Shown: positions 48,808-56,982 of the stretch, piece by piece | Numbering within the stretch: the first letter of the stretch is position 1 | Layout of the letters: each line of letters starts with the position of its first letter | Source: Nonomuraea typhae | GTDB taxonomy: Bacteria; Actinomycetota; Actinomycetes; Streptosporangiales; Streptosporangiaceae | Assembly: GCF_009760925.1 (NCBI RefSeq) | Contig: NZ_VRLV01000004.1 | Location: 2,308-66,307 of the forward strand | Reading direction: 5' to 3' | DNA length: 64,000 nucleotides | The notes under the pieces: generated by a model | The model's database searches: none | What the model was told of the DNA's origin: nothing | What the model saw: the letters and a program-made list of their open reading frames with translations, nothing else | Program-made: the position numbers and the translations under genes

Positions 48808-49965
48808 ATGCCGACAGTCCTGGCCGTCCTTCACGCGGAGGACGTTGCCCTGGAATTCGTCTCCGTCCTGAACCGGCACGCCGACGAGGACCTTCGTGTC
48901 CTGGTCGGCGTGCCGGCGGCCGAGCTCGTCCTGCCGGGCGGGCTTCCGTTACGCGAGCGGCTGGACCTGCTCGCGCCGCACATGGAGCCGGGCCGCAACA
49001 CCGCGGACGCGCCGCCGCCGGAGTGGCTGGCGGAGCGCCTGCCGCCGGGCACGCGGGTGTGGACGCACTCGCCCGCCGACCACCGGATGCGCCGCGGCCG
49101 GTTCGGATGGACCGTGGCCCGCGTGGCCGGCTCGGTCACCTGCTCGGTGGGCGACAGCCCGCACCTGCAGATCCTCGCCGACCGGGCCGTCACGCTGGAC
49201 CGGGCGCAGACGGCCGCCAAGATCTCCTTCGTCGCCCGGCACGGCTGCGCGCTCCTGGACAGCAAGGTCGCCGACCGGCTGGTCACCACCGACCGGGTCC
49301 CCGCGGTCGAGCGCTTCTTCCACGTGTGGCAGGAGGAGGCCGACCGGCTCTACGCGCTCACCGCCAGCCTCGGGGACGAGGCCGCCCTGGCCGACGACCC
49401 GTGGGAGTTCCGCGGCTCGCCGTACGAGGCCGGGCGGCTGGACGCCACGGCCGCCTGGGTGACGCGCTGGGCCGCGCCGGACGACGGGCCGGTCGTCGAG
49501 GTCGGCGCCTGCGAGGGGGCGCTGACCGCGCGGCTGCTGGCCAAGGGGTACACCGTGCGTGCCACCGAGCCGAACCCGCTCTTCCGCGAACGGCTGGAAC
49601 GCGAGCAGGGCATCGTGGCATTGCCCGACAGCCTGGAGGACCTGGCCGCCCGCCAAGCCCATCCGGCCCGGATCTACCTGCTGGCCGAGATGCTGTACTA
49701 CGGCCAGGACCTCGACCTTCTGCACGACCTGCCCGCCGACATGCTGCTCATCTCGCTGTCGGGCGAGCGCATGGCCGACACCCTGTGGCCGTGGGTGCGC
49801 GGTCAGGACGTCTGGCGGGTGACCGACCGCCGTGAGCTGGCCGCGCCCGCCCTGGAGACCGTCTGCGACGGCCTCGCGTACGTCCGCAAACGCGGGAGCA
49901 AGGGCCTGGCGCTGACACGGGCTGGGGCCGTCGACGAGCGGCCGCGAACCGGGGCCGCGTCGTGA
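48808..49965 (+). CDS. Degenerate PIG-L-like domain fused to NodS-like methyltransferase
   Basis: 385 residues. The first ~170 look like a PIG-L deacetylase with broken metal site: LHAEDVALEF in place of AHPDDE, THSPADHRMRRGRF in place of THSPxDxHPDH. Residues about 195-370 are a class I methyltransferase of the NodS type (PWEFRGSPYEAGRL, then VVEVGACEGALTARLL as SAM loop). GGGGGAG precedes ATG. TTA codon at 48949-48951. The next gene encodes an apparently intact PIG-L enzyme, so the N-domain may only bind substrate or partner. N-methylation of an amine freed by the deacetylase is a reasonable guess. Confidence 0.75.
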   Translation: MPTVLAVLHAEDVALEFVSVLNRHADEDLRVLVGVPAAELVLPGGLPLRERLDLLAPHMEPGRNTADAPPPEWLAERLPPGTRVWTHSPADHRMRRGRFGWTVARVAGSVTCSVGDSPHLQILADRAVTLDRAQTAAKISFVARHGCALLDSKVADRLVTTDRVPAVERFFHVWQEEADRLYALTASLGDEAALADDPWEFRGSPYEAGRLDATAAWVTRWAAPDDGPVVEVGACEGALTARLLAKGYTVRATEPNPLFRERLEREQGIVALPDSLEDLAARQAHPARIYLLAEMLYYGQDLDLLHDLPADMLLISLSGERMADTLWPWVRGQDVWRVTDRRELAAPALETVCDGLAYVRKRGSKGLALTRAGAVDERPRTGAAS

Positions 49966-50675
49966 GCTACCGGACCATCGTGGTCTCGCCGCACTTCGAC
50001 GACGCCGCCCTGTCCGTGGCCGGGCTGCTCGACGCGCTGCCCCGCCCGGCCGTGTTCGTCACCGTCTTCGGCGGCGCCCCGCACGCCGACCGGGCCCCGT
50101 CCGCGTGGGACCGCCTGTGCGGGTTCACCTCCGCCGCCGAGGCCGCCCGTGAACGCCGTGCCGAGGACGCCCGCGCCTGCGAGCTGCTCGGCGTCGGGCA
50201 ACTCGTGCTCGACAACCCCGACGCCCCCGCCAACGGGGTACGGCTGGCCGGCCTGGCCGAGTTCCTCACGACGCACGCGGGCGCGGCCACCCGGGTGCTG
50301 ATCCCGATGGGCATCGGCAACGCCGACCACGCCGTGGTGCGCGACCAGTCACTCCAGGCGCTGGCGGCGGCCGGGCTGCCCGCGCCGTGGATCTACGCCG
50401 ACCTGCCCTACGCCTCGGTCGTCCCCCAGTGGGGCACCGAGGCGGCGGCCCGCGCGCTGGCCGAGCACCCCAGGGCGGGCGCCCCGATCCGGGCGCTGAC
50501 CTGCTCGATCGCCCCCTGCCGGACGCCGCTGGTGAAGGGCGAGGTCTGGGTGGCCAAGCGGCGGGCGGTGCTGGCCTACGCCTCCCAGCTCGCGCCGCTG
50601 GCCACCGACTTCGGCGAGGTGCTGGCCGTACCGGGACCGCTCACGCACGAGCTGGTCTGGGCGGCGCGCTTCTGA
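49962..50675 (+). CDS. PIG-L family deacetylase
   Basis: 237 residues. Zinc-site motifs SPHFDDAALS (variant of AHPDDE) and GNADHAVVRD are present, with the typical C-terminal KRRAVLAYASQ. Such enzymes hydrolyse N-acetyl or N-acyl groups, usually on amino sugars, and sometimes remove protecting acyl groups in antibiotic pathways. The GTG overlaps the previous stop (GTGA). Last gene of operon A; its end overlaps the convergent operon B by 35 bases. Confidence 0.85.
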   Translation: MSYRTIVVSPHFDDAALSVAGLLDALPRPAVFVTVFGGAPHADRAPSAWDRLCGFTSAAEAARERRAEDARACELLGVGQLVLDNPDAPANGVRLAGLAEFLTTHAGAATRVLIPMGIGNADHAVVRDQSLQALAAAGLPAPWIYADLPYASVVPQWGTEAAARALAEHPRAGAPIRALTCSIAPCRTPLVKGEVWVAKRRAVLAYASQLAPLATDFGEVLAVPGPLTHELVWAARF

Positions 50676-52476
50676 ACGGCCGCCAGCGGATCGGCACGTC
50701 CCGGCCGCCCGCGACCAGCACACCGGCGTGGGCGGTCAGCACGCTGCCCGGCACCGCCAGGCCGTACTCCTCCCACGCGCCGGAGGGCAGCTTGGTCAGC
50801 AACCGGCCGTAGGCGTCGACGGCGAACAGGCGGCCGTTCATCCCGCCCAGGGTGACGGCCCCTGCGGAGGTCCCGGCGGACTCCCAGGTGGCGGAGCCGA
50901 ACACCTGCCGCCACAGCTGCCCGCCCTCGGTGGCCACGTAGAACGCGAGGTCGGCGACGGCCAGGCCGACGGCCTGCTCGGGCGCCGCACCGAGGTCGCG
51001 CCAGGTCTGGCCGTCGAGCTGCAGGAGGCGGCCGTCGGCCGAGACGCCGTAGAGGGCGACGCCGCGCCCGCCCGCGGCCTCCCTGGGTACGGCCAGGCCG
51101 CGCAGGCCGGCCGGGGCGGCGGTGGCGGTGGTCCAGGGGAGGTTCTGGCCGCACAGCTCCCGCTTCAGCAGCCCGCCTCCGGCCCCGGCGGCGTACAGGG
51201 TGCGGCCGAAGACGGCCATCGCCCGCAGGTCCGCGCCGGGCCCGATCACCTCCCAGGCCGCGGGCCCGGCCGCGGAGAAGCGGTCGATGACGTTCCTGGT
51301 GATGCGGTCCACGCCGGGGTCGTGCAGGGTGTTGCCCCAGTTGACGGTGGCCGCGGTGAACACCTGGCCGAGGCCGCTGGTGAAGACGCCCATGGTGGCC
51401 ATGCCGCCCTGGCCGTACGTGCTCCAGTGGCGCAGGTCGGCGGTGGCCAGGACCACGAAGGACGACGGCGTGCCGTCCCGGCAGGTGGCCCTGGGCACGC
51501 CGCCGATCTCCTCGAACTCGGCCGCGTCCGTCTCGTAGCCCAGGCAGCCCTGGCCGAACTTGTCGCCGTCGGTCAGCCCGGTGCCCTCGAAGACCCAGTG
51601 GGTGGCGAAGCGCGCGGTGTAGGACTCCTCCAGCATGCGCGGCATGTGCTCGCCCCACGCCCCGGCCCCGGCGCGGAAGCTGACGCCGGTGAGCGAGTTC
51701 TCCGGGCGGCCGGTCGCCGACCATTCGACCGTGGCCAGGCGCGGGTCGGCGACGGGGTCGGCGGAGGCGTCGCGGTGGCAGACCATGGTCTGGTTGCCGT
51801 CCTCGAAGCGGATCTGCCACCAGGCGGTGTTGCCGGAGAAGAAGGCGACGTTGCCGCCGAGGCGCACGTACTCCTCGACGGCGTCGCGCATGCCGGCGCT
51901 CCAGTACTCGTCGTGGCCGTTGACGATGAGCATCCGGTGGCGGGTCAGCAGGTCGAGCCCGTCGTGGAGGTCGAGGTTGGAGCAGAAGGCGACGTCGTAG
52001 CCGGCCGGGCGCAGCCAGCGCAGCATGCCGTGTTCCCAGCGCTCCGGGGACGGCCCGCCGCCCGGGCGGTCGAAGCGGGCCCGGGCGGCGCGCACCGGTG
52101 ACTCGGTCCAGTACAGCCCCTCGCCGGGCACGCCGGACCTGTTGTACGCCTGCCAGGTGGTGAACGGCACGCTGACCAGGATCGGGGCGGTCGGGACTGC
52201 CTGCCGTACCACGAAGTAGACCTCGTTGTCCGGGCACGGCGTCTGGCCGGGCAGGCCCTGGGGCCAGGGGATCTCCGGGCCGAACCGGGCGCGGTAGAGG
52301 GAGCTGGGCCAGGCGGCGCCGATCTCGAGGGTCCAGTCGGGCGTGGCCGTACCGGAGAAGACCACGCGGTCGTCGGTGACGTCGGCGATCTCGACGGGTG
52401 CGGGTGCGGAGAGCGTGAACCGGAGCGTGGACCCCTGGAGGCAGGAGGTGGCGGCGGCGTAGGCGCTTACGGTCAT
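50641..52476 (-). CDS. N,N-dimethylformamidase large-subunit-like protein with C-terminal propeller-like repeats
   Basis: 611 residues; ATG at 52476 overlaps the stop of the condensation gene (ATGA). Residues about 65-390 match the dimethylformamidase beta-subunit domain (VSVPFTTWQAYNRSG, YDVAFCSNLDLHDG, LIVNGHDEYWSAGMRDAVEEY, GGNVAFFSGNTAWWQIRFE). The C-terminal 200 residues hold about five repeats of ~40 residues like tachylectin or beta-propeller blades (GRLLQLDGQTWRDLG, GQLWRQVFGSATWESAG, GRLFAVDAYGRLLTK). It could hydrolyse an amide in the product or act only as a binding protein. No signal peptide. Operon B, last gene. Confidence 0.8.
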   Translation of the reverse strand: MTVSAYAAATSCLQGSTLRFTLSAPAPVEIADVTDDRVVFSGTATPDWTLEIGAAWPSSLYRARFGPEIPWPQGLPGQTPCPDNEVYFVVRQAVPTAPILVSVPFTTWQAYNRSGVPGEGLYWTESPVRAARARFDRPGGGPSPERWEHGMLRWLRPAGYDVAFCSNLDLHDGLDLLTRHRMLIVNGHDEYWSAGMRDAVEEYVRLGGNVAFFSGNTAWWQIRFEDGNQTMVCHRDASADPVADPRLATVEWSATGRPENSLTGVSFRAGAGAWGEHMPRMLEESYTARFATHWVFEGTGLTDGDKFGQGCLGYETDAAEFEEIGGVPRATCRDGTPSSFVVLATADLRHWSTYGQGGMATMGVFTSGLGQVFTAATVNWGNTLHDPGVDRITRNVIDRFSAAGPAAWEVIGPGADLRAMAVFGRTLYAAGAGGGLLKRELCGQNLPWTTATAAPAGLRGLAVPREAAGGRGVALYGVSADGRLLQLDGQTWRDLGAAPEQAVGLAVADLAFYVATEGGQLWRQVFGSATWESAGTSAGAVTLGGMNGRLFAVDAYGRLLTKLPSGAWEEYGLAVPGSVLTAHAGVLVAGGRDVPIRWRPFRSAPPRPARA

Positions 52477-53735
52477 CGGCGGGCCGTCTCGACGAGCATG
52501 GTCTCCAGGTCCAGCAGGTAGCGCTCGATGGTGGCGCGGGACAGGTAGCGGGTGTCGGCGGTCAGGGAGACGCCGTCGCCGGTGACGTGGACGCAGAACC
52601 GGCAGTTGAGCATGTCCTGGCTCATGGGCCAGTCCAGGCTGCTGGCGGTCAGGGCGGCGTCGAGGTCGGCGGGGGTGCAGGGCGCGGGGCCCGGGTCGGC
52701 CATGCGCATGTCGTTGAAGCAGCAGTTGGGGTGGACGGGCTCGCCTCGGTGCTCGCTCTCGGCGGCCACGACGCGGGCTCGGTCGGCGGGGTCGTGGTAG
52801 GCGCTGCGATAGGCGCGCAGGGCGGCGGGGCCGGTGGCACGCAGCACGTCGGCGAAGGTCCCGGTCACGTCCACGGTGAGCAGACCTTCCTGGGAGAGGG
52901 TGCTGACCAGGCCGAGCGTGTCGCGGCGGAAGCGGTTGGCGACGATGGGCAGCATCACGCAGGTGTCGTACCCGGCCTGCCGCCCGGCCAGCCGCGCGGT
53001 GGCGGCGAGCAGGACGGTGGAGGTGGAGGTGCGCTGGGTGTGCGCGATGGCGCGGGTGGCCAGGACGAGCGCGGGGGAGTGGAGCATCGCGCGCCAGATG
53101 GGCGGCCGCGCGGGTTCGCCGCTCGGCGTGCCGAACATCGTGGCGGGCATGCGGTGGTGCACGCCGGCCCAGTGGGCGGCGGCGGTCTGGGCCACGCGCC
53201 GGCCGTCGGGGCCGCTCTGCCAGCGGGCGAGTTCCAGCGGCTGCGGCGCGGCGGGGCCGGGGACGTGGCCGCGCAGCAGCAGCGTGCGCAGGTCGCGCAC
53301 GGCGACCTCGGCGCCGAGCCCGTCGGCGGCGAGGTGGCAGAAGACGAGCACCACGTGGGTGACCGTGTCCCCGTCGGTCACGAGCGCGGCGCGCAGCGGC
53401 CATTCGCCGGTGTAGTCGAAGCGGGTGGCGGCCAGGTCTTCCAGCACCTTGTCCGGGTCGTTGGCGACGAGCTCGACGGGCAGCTCGCCGGAGGCGGACA
53501 GCCGCTGGTCCGCCGGTTCGCCGAGGCGGGTGCGCAGGGCGCCGTGCCGTTCGACGAGGGCGGCCAGGGCCGCGGTGACCTCGGCCGGGGTGCGCCGGTG
53601 GGGCACTTTGAGCACCCGGCCGAAGTTGAAGTAGTGGTCGTCGGGGGCGGTGCGCTCGATCGCCTCCCAGATCGCCCGCTGCCCCCAGGTCAGCGGCGCC
53701 GTCCCGGAGTCTCCGGCGGCGAATGCGGCGATCAT
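52473..53735 (-). CDS. Stand-alone condensation-domain protein
   Basis: 420 residues; ATG at 53735 overlaps the carrier-protein stop (ATGA). It has a condensation fold with the core motif changed from HHxxxDG to CHLAADG, so the second, catalytic His and the Asp-Gly are kept and the first His is Cys. NPNCCFNDMRMA and other N-terminal subdomain features differ from module-embedded C domains. It probably condenses the acyl group on the adjacent free carrier protein with an amine, in trans. It begins 130 residues later than the maximal open frame, whose upstream part antisense-overlaps the carrier gene. Confidence 0.82.
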   Translation of the reverse strand: MIAAFAAGDSGTAPLTWGQRAIWEAIERTAPDDHYFNFGRVLKVPHRRTPAEVTAALAALVERHGALRTRLGEPADQRLSASGELPVELVANDPDKVLEDLAATRFDYTGEWPLRAALVTDGDTVTHVVLVFCHLAADGLGAEVAVRDLRTLLLRGHVPGPAAPQPLELARWQSGPDGRRVAQTAAAHWAGVHHRMPATMFGTPSGEPARPPIWRAMLHSPALVLATRAIAHTQRTSTSTVLLAATARLAGRQAGYDTCVMLPIVANRFRRDTLGLVSTLSQEGLLTVDVTGTFADVLRATGPAALRAYRSAYHDPADRARVVAAESEHRGEPVHPNCCFNDMRMADPGPAPCTPADLDAALTASSLDWPMSQDMLNCRFCVHVTGDGVSLTADTRYLSRATIERYLLDLETMLVETARR

Positions 53736-53971
53736 CGCGTGGCCAGGCGCCCGGCCAGCGCGTCGAGGTCGTCGAGCAGGGCGACGCCTTCGTCGGTGAG
53801 GTCGATCTCGACCCCGAACTCCGACTCGACGGCGTCGATGAGGCGTAATTGCGCGATGGACGTCATGCCGAGCGCGCTGAGCGGTACTCCCGCCGTCAGC
53901 GCCTCCTGGGCGCTGATCTCGCCGTCGGAGCATTCGGCGACGAGTTCGGCGAGTCTTTCCTTGATCATCAC
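53732..53971 (-). CDS. Free acyl/peptidyl carrier protein
   Basis: 79 residues with the phosphopantetheine Ser in LGMTSIAQLRLI. GTG at 53971 (8 bases after GGGAGG) or the ATG next to it starts the protein. The codon three after the Ser region (Leu of AQLRL) is TTA (53846-53848), a possible bldA control point. First gene of operon B, divergent from the AMP ligase. It may carry the unit made by the E1/E2 enzymes of operon C, as free carriers do in hydroxyacyl-loading systems. Confidence 0.88.
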   Translation of the reverse strand: MMIKERLAELVAECSDGEISAQEALTAGVPLSALGMTSIAQLRLIDAVESEFGVEIDLTDEGVALLDDLDALAGRLATR

Positions 53972-54175
53972 TTGCTTGGCCTCCCGAGGGAGAGGGCACC
54001 TTACTGGAAAGATTCTTTACTGTTAGGAGTGTTCCACGGATCTTCCGGAGACCGCAAGGCCGAGGGGGGCGGGGGTTCGGGGCTTGTCTCCGTCGCGGCA
54101 GCATGCGAGACTGGCGCTCGTTGAAATAAAAGGAAAGTTTACTAATAGAAAGACGTTCGAGCGCTGGGGGCGATC
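53972..54175. promoter_or_regulatory. Divergent control region of operons B and C
   Basis: 204 bases, markedly AT-richer at its ends than its surroundings. The AGGAAAGTTTACTAA site lies near operon C. Near operon B, the minus strand reads AGTAAAGAATCTTTCC (54006-54021), i.e. the same two half-sites separated by four bases. Confidence 0.6.
54131..54145. promoter_or_regulatory. Second copy of the ROK-type operator candidate
   Basis: AGGAAAGTTTACTAA matches 14 of 15 positions of the nagZ/NRPS site (40250-40264). It lies 31 bases upstream of the AMP-ligase start. Confidence 0.65.
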
Positions 54176-55582
54176 GTGAGCGTGACGCTTCCCTCCCTTC
54201 TTCGCATGCGGGCCGACACCGACCCAGACCGGGTCGCGATGACCGTCCACGGCACGGGCTCGCTGACCTTCGGCGAGTGGGAGACCAGATCGGCTGACCT
54301 GGCCGGAGCGCTGGCCGAACGCGGCGTGCGCGAAGGCGACCGGGTCGGCCTGGTCTACGGCAACGGCGACTGGCTCGAGTACGCCGTCGCCTTCTTCGGC
54401 GCCGTCAGAGCGGGCGCGGTCGCCGTGCCCCTGTCGGACCGCCTGGCCCGCGCCGACGTCGACGCGATGCTCGCCCACTGTGGCGCGCGTCTCGTCTTAC
54501 GCCCCGGGGAGCTTCCGAAGCCAGCGGGCGGGGGATTATCCGCGCCGCCCCCGCCCGCGCCCGGCGCCCTCGCCCAGATCCTCTACACCTCCGGCACCAC
54601 CGGACGTCCCAAGGGCGTGGCCGCCACCCACGCCAACCTCGCCTACGGCTGCGGCGGCAGGCGCCGCCCCTTCGCCCACAGCAAGCACCTCGCCCACGCC
54701 TTCCCCATCGGCACGAACGCCGGCCAGTGGATGCTCGTCAACGCCGTGGACGCCCACCCCGAGACCGTCACCCTGCCCCGCTTCACCCCCGGCCGCTTCG
54801 CCCAGCTCATCGAGCACTACCGGGCGGGCACCGTCTTCCTCGTCCCGGCCATGGCCATCGAGATGCTCGCCGCCCGGGTCCACGAACGCCACGACCTGTC
54901 CAGCGTGCTGCTGCTCGGCTCGGCCGCCGCCCCGCTGCCCGCCAAGGTCGCCACCGGGCTCGGCACCGCCTTCCGCAACGCCACGATCACCAACTACTAC
55001 ACCTCGACCGAGGCGGCGCCCGCGCAGACGGTCATGATCTTCGATCCGGACCGTCCCTCCAGCGTCGGCCGCCCGGCCTCCGGCGGCGCCGTCAAGATCG
55101 CCACAGCGCAGGGCGAGCCGCTGCCGCCCGGCGTCACGGGCGAGGTCTGGATGCGCTCGCCCGCCGCGGTCCGCGCCTACTACGGCGACACCGCCGCCAC
55201 CGGCGAGGTCTTCCGCGCCGGCTGGGTCCGGATGGGCGACCTCGGCTACCTCGACGAGGACGGCTACCTCTACCTGGTCGACCGCGAAAGCGACGTGATC
55301 AAGTCCGGCGCCTACAAGGTCTCCACCCTCCACGTCGAGGACGCCGTCTACCAGCACGCCGACGTCACCGAGGCCGCCGCCTTCGACGTCGCGCACCCGA
55401 CGCTCGGCAAGGCCGTCGCGGTCGCCGTCGTCGGCCCGGTGACCCACGAGGAGCTGCGGATCTTCCTCAAGGAGCACCTGGCTCCCCACGAACTGCCCGT
55501 CCGGCTCGTCACCCTCGACGCCCTGCCGCGCAACCACAACGGCAAGGTGGACAAACACGCACTTCGAGAGGCTGTTAGATGA
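54176..55582 (+). CDS. Acyl-AMP ligase (ANL superfamily)
   Basis: 468 residues, a complete adenylate-forming enzyme with no carrier domain. Motifs: LYTSGTTGRPKG (about 140), YYTSTEAAPA, MGDLGYLDEDGYLYLVDRESDVIKSG and the C-terminal catalytic Lys in NHNGKVDK. It is shorter than typical acyl-CoA ligases. It probably activates a carboxylic acid and loads it on the PCP of the next gene. GTG at 54176. Two TTA codons, 54497-54499 and 54536-54538. First gene of operon C; the next ATG overlaps its stop. Confidence 0.88.
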   Translation: MSVTLPSLLRMRADTDPDRVAMTVHGTGSLTFGEWETRSADLAGALAERGVREGDRVGLVYGNGDWLEYAVAFFGAVRAGAVAVPLSDRLARADVDAMLAHCGARLVLRPGELPKPAGGGLSAPPPPAPGALAQILYTSGTTGRPKGVAATHANLAYGCGGRRRPFAHSKHLAHAFPIGTNAGQWMLVNAVDAHPETVTLPRFTPGRFAQLIEHYRAGTVFLVPAMAIEMLAARVHERHDLSSVLLLGSAAAPLPAKVATGLGTAFRNATITNYYTSTEAAPAQTVMIFDPDRPSSVGRPASGGAVKIATAQGEPLPPGVTGEVWMRSPAAVRAYYGDTAATGEVFRAGWVRMGDLGYLDEDGYLYLVDRESDVIKSGAYKVSTLHVEDAVYQHADVTEAAAFDVAHPTLGKAVAVAVVGPVTHEELRIFLKEHLAPHELPVRLVTLDALPRNHNGKVDKHALREAVR

Positions 55583-56982
55583 CCGAAGCGTCCTTCACCC
55601 AGCACGGCATGTGGATCATGGAGAGAATGGGTGCGGGTTCGGCCTACCACATGCCGTTGACCATCCACTTCGCCGAGCCGCCCGAGCGCGGGCGGCTGGC
55701 CGCCGCCGTGACCCGCCTCGCCGAGCGGCACCCGGCGCTCACGACCGCCGTCGAAGAACGCAACGGCGTCCCCTTCCTGGTCCCGGCCGCGCTGCGCCCC
55801 GCGCTCGACGCCCAGCCCGGCGACGGCCCCTTCGACCTGGACAAGGGCCCTCTGGTCCGCTTCAACCTCCAGGGTGACCGCCTCCACGTGCTCGCCCACC
55901 ACCTGATCTTCGACGGACAGTCCAAGGACGTGCTCGTCACCGACCTGGCCGCCCTGCTGGCCGGCACCGAGCTCGCGCCCCTGGCGGCCGCCGCCGACTT
56001 CGCCGCGGCCCAGCGCGAGCGCGTGGCCGCCCAACTGGAGGAGGCCAAGGAGTTCTGGGCGGCACGCTGGCGGGAGCCGGGCGAGGTGGCGGTGCCCGGC
56101 TCCCGGCTGCGCTCGCGCCGCGCCGGAGAAGGCGCCGTGCTCGAGTTCACGCTCAGCCCGCCCGCGCTGCCGGGGCTGACCACGTTCGAGGTGGTCCTGG
56201 CCGCGCTCCACACCCTCCTGCGCGCGTACGGCAACGCCCGGGTGACCACCGCCGTGGACCTGTCCACCCGCACCCCCGCCGAGACCGGCCGCATCGGCGC
56301 GTTCGTCAACGAGGTCCCCGTCGTCAGCGAGCCGGGCCCGGAGACCACCTTCGGCGAGTTCGCCACCGCTCTGCGCGCCGAACTGCGCCAGGTGTACGGC
56401 TTCCGCGAGGTCCCCGTCGCCCGCGCGATCCCCGGCCTGCGCCCCCACGCCGCCCTCGCCCCGGTCAGCGTCAGCTACCGCAAGGCCGGACCCCGCGTGC
56501 CCGGCTGGGAGGTCGAGTGGCTGGCGTTCAACCAGGCCGTGCGCGGCGCCTTCCAGCTCCAGCTCCTCGACGGCCCCGGCGTCCTGAGCGCCAGCCTCCG
56601 CTACGACCCGCAGGAGCTGACCGACCCCGGCCGGGTTGTGGCCGACCTGCGCGAGCTGCTCGCCCGCATCGAGCCCGGCCTGAAGCTGAAGGACCTGACC
56701 CCTTTTCACGAACTCGCCGTCGCGGAAAGCACCGAGGAGACCGTCAAGGAGACGGCCGCCACCGACGACCCGCTGATCTCCGAGATCACCGCCATCTGGG
56801 AAGAGGTGCTGAAGTTCGCCCCCGTCGAGCCGGACGACGACATCTTCGACCTGGGCGGCCACTCGCTGACCATCACCCAGATCATCGCCCGCATCCGCAA
56901 GCGCGTCGGCGTCGAGATCGAGCTGGACGACTTCTTCGACAACCCGACGATCGCCGGGCTCGTCCAGGTGATCAGGCGATGA
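55579..56982 (+). CDS. Condensation-PCP didomain protein
   Basis: 467 residues. The condensation domain (about 1-385) keeps an intact HHLIFDG motif near residue 112. The carrier domain (about 395-467) has LGGHSLTITQ with the phosphopantetheine Ser. There is no adenylation domain, so its carrier must be charged in trans, most simply by the AMP ligase whose stop it overlaps (ATGA). It may extend or hand over an acyl group to the NRPS C domain. Its 3' end overlaps the E1alpha start. Confidence 0.88.
   Translation: MTEASFTQHGMWIMERMGAGSAYHMPLTIHFAEPPERGRLAAAVTRLAERHPALTTAVEERNGVPFLVPAALRPALDAQPGDGPFDLDKGPLVRFNLQGDRLHVLAHHLIFDGQSKDVLVTDLAALLAGTELAPLAAAADFAAAQRERVAAQLEEAKEFWAARWREPGEVAVPGSRLRSRRAGEGAVLEFTLSPPALPGLTTFEVVLAALHTLLRAYGNARVTTAVDLSTRTPAETGRIGAFVNEVPVVSEPGPETTFGEFATALRAELRQVYGFREVPVARAIPGLRPHAALAPVSVSYRKAGPRVPGWEVEWLAFNQAVRGAFQLQLLDGPGVLSASLRYDPQELTDPGRVVADLRELLARIEPGLKLKDLTPFHELAVAESTEETVKETAATDDPLISEITAIWEEVLKFAPVEPDDDIFDLGGHSLTITQIIARIRKRVGVEIELDDFFDNPTIAGLVQVIRR

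Noticed and set aside
40305..50675. Assignment as a pyrrolobenzodiazepine cluster
   Set aside because: C-A-PCP-R, KMO and methyltransferase fit, but the anthranilate-loading A-PCP protein, kynureninase and the dehydroproline genes are missing, and the E1/E2 and PIG-L genes do not belong.
52477..53403. N-terminal extension of the dimethylformamidase-like frame (920 residues)
   Set aside because: This part overlaps the condensation gene in another frame and is Arg/Pro-rich noise; the ATG at 52476 couples to the upstream stop.
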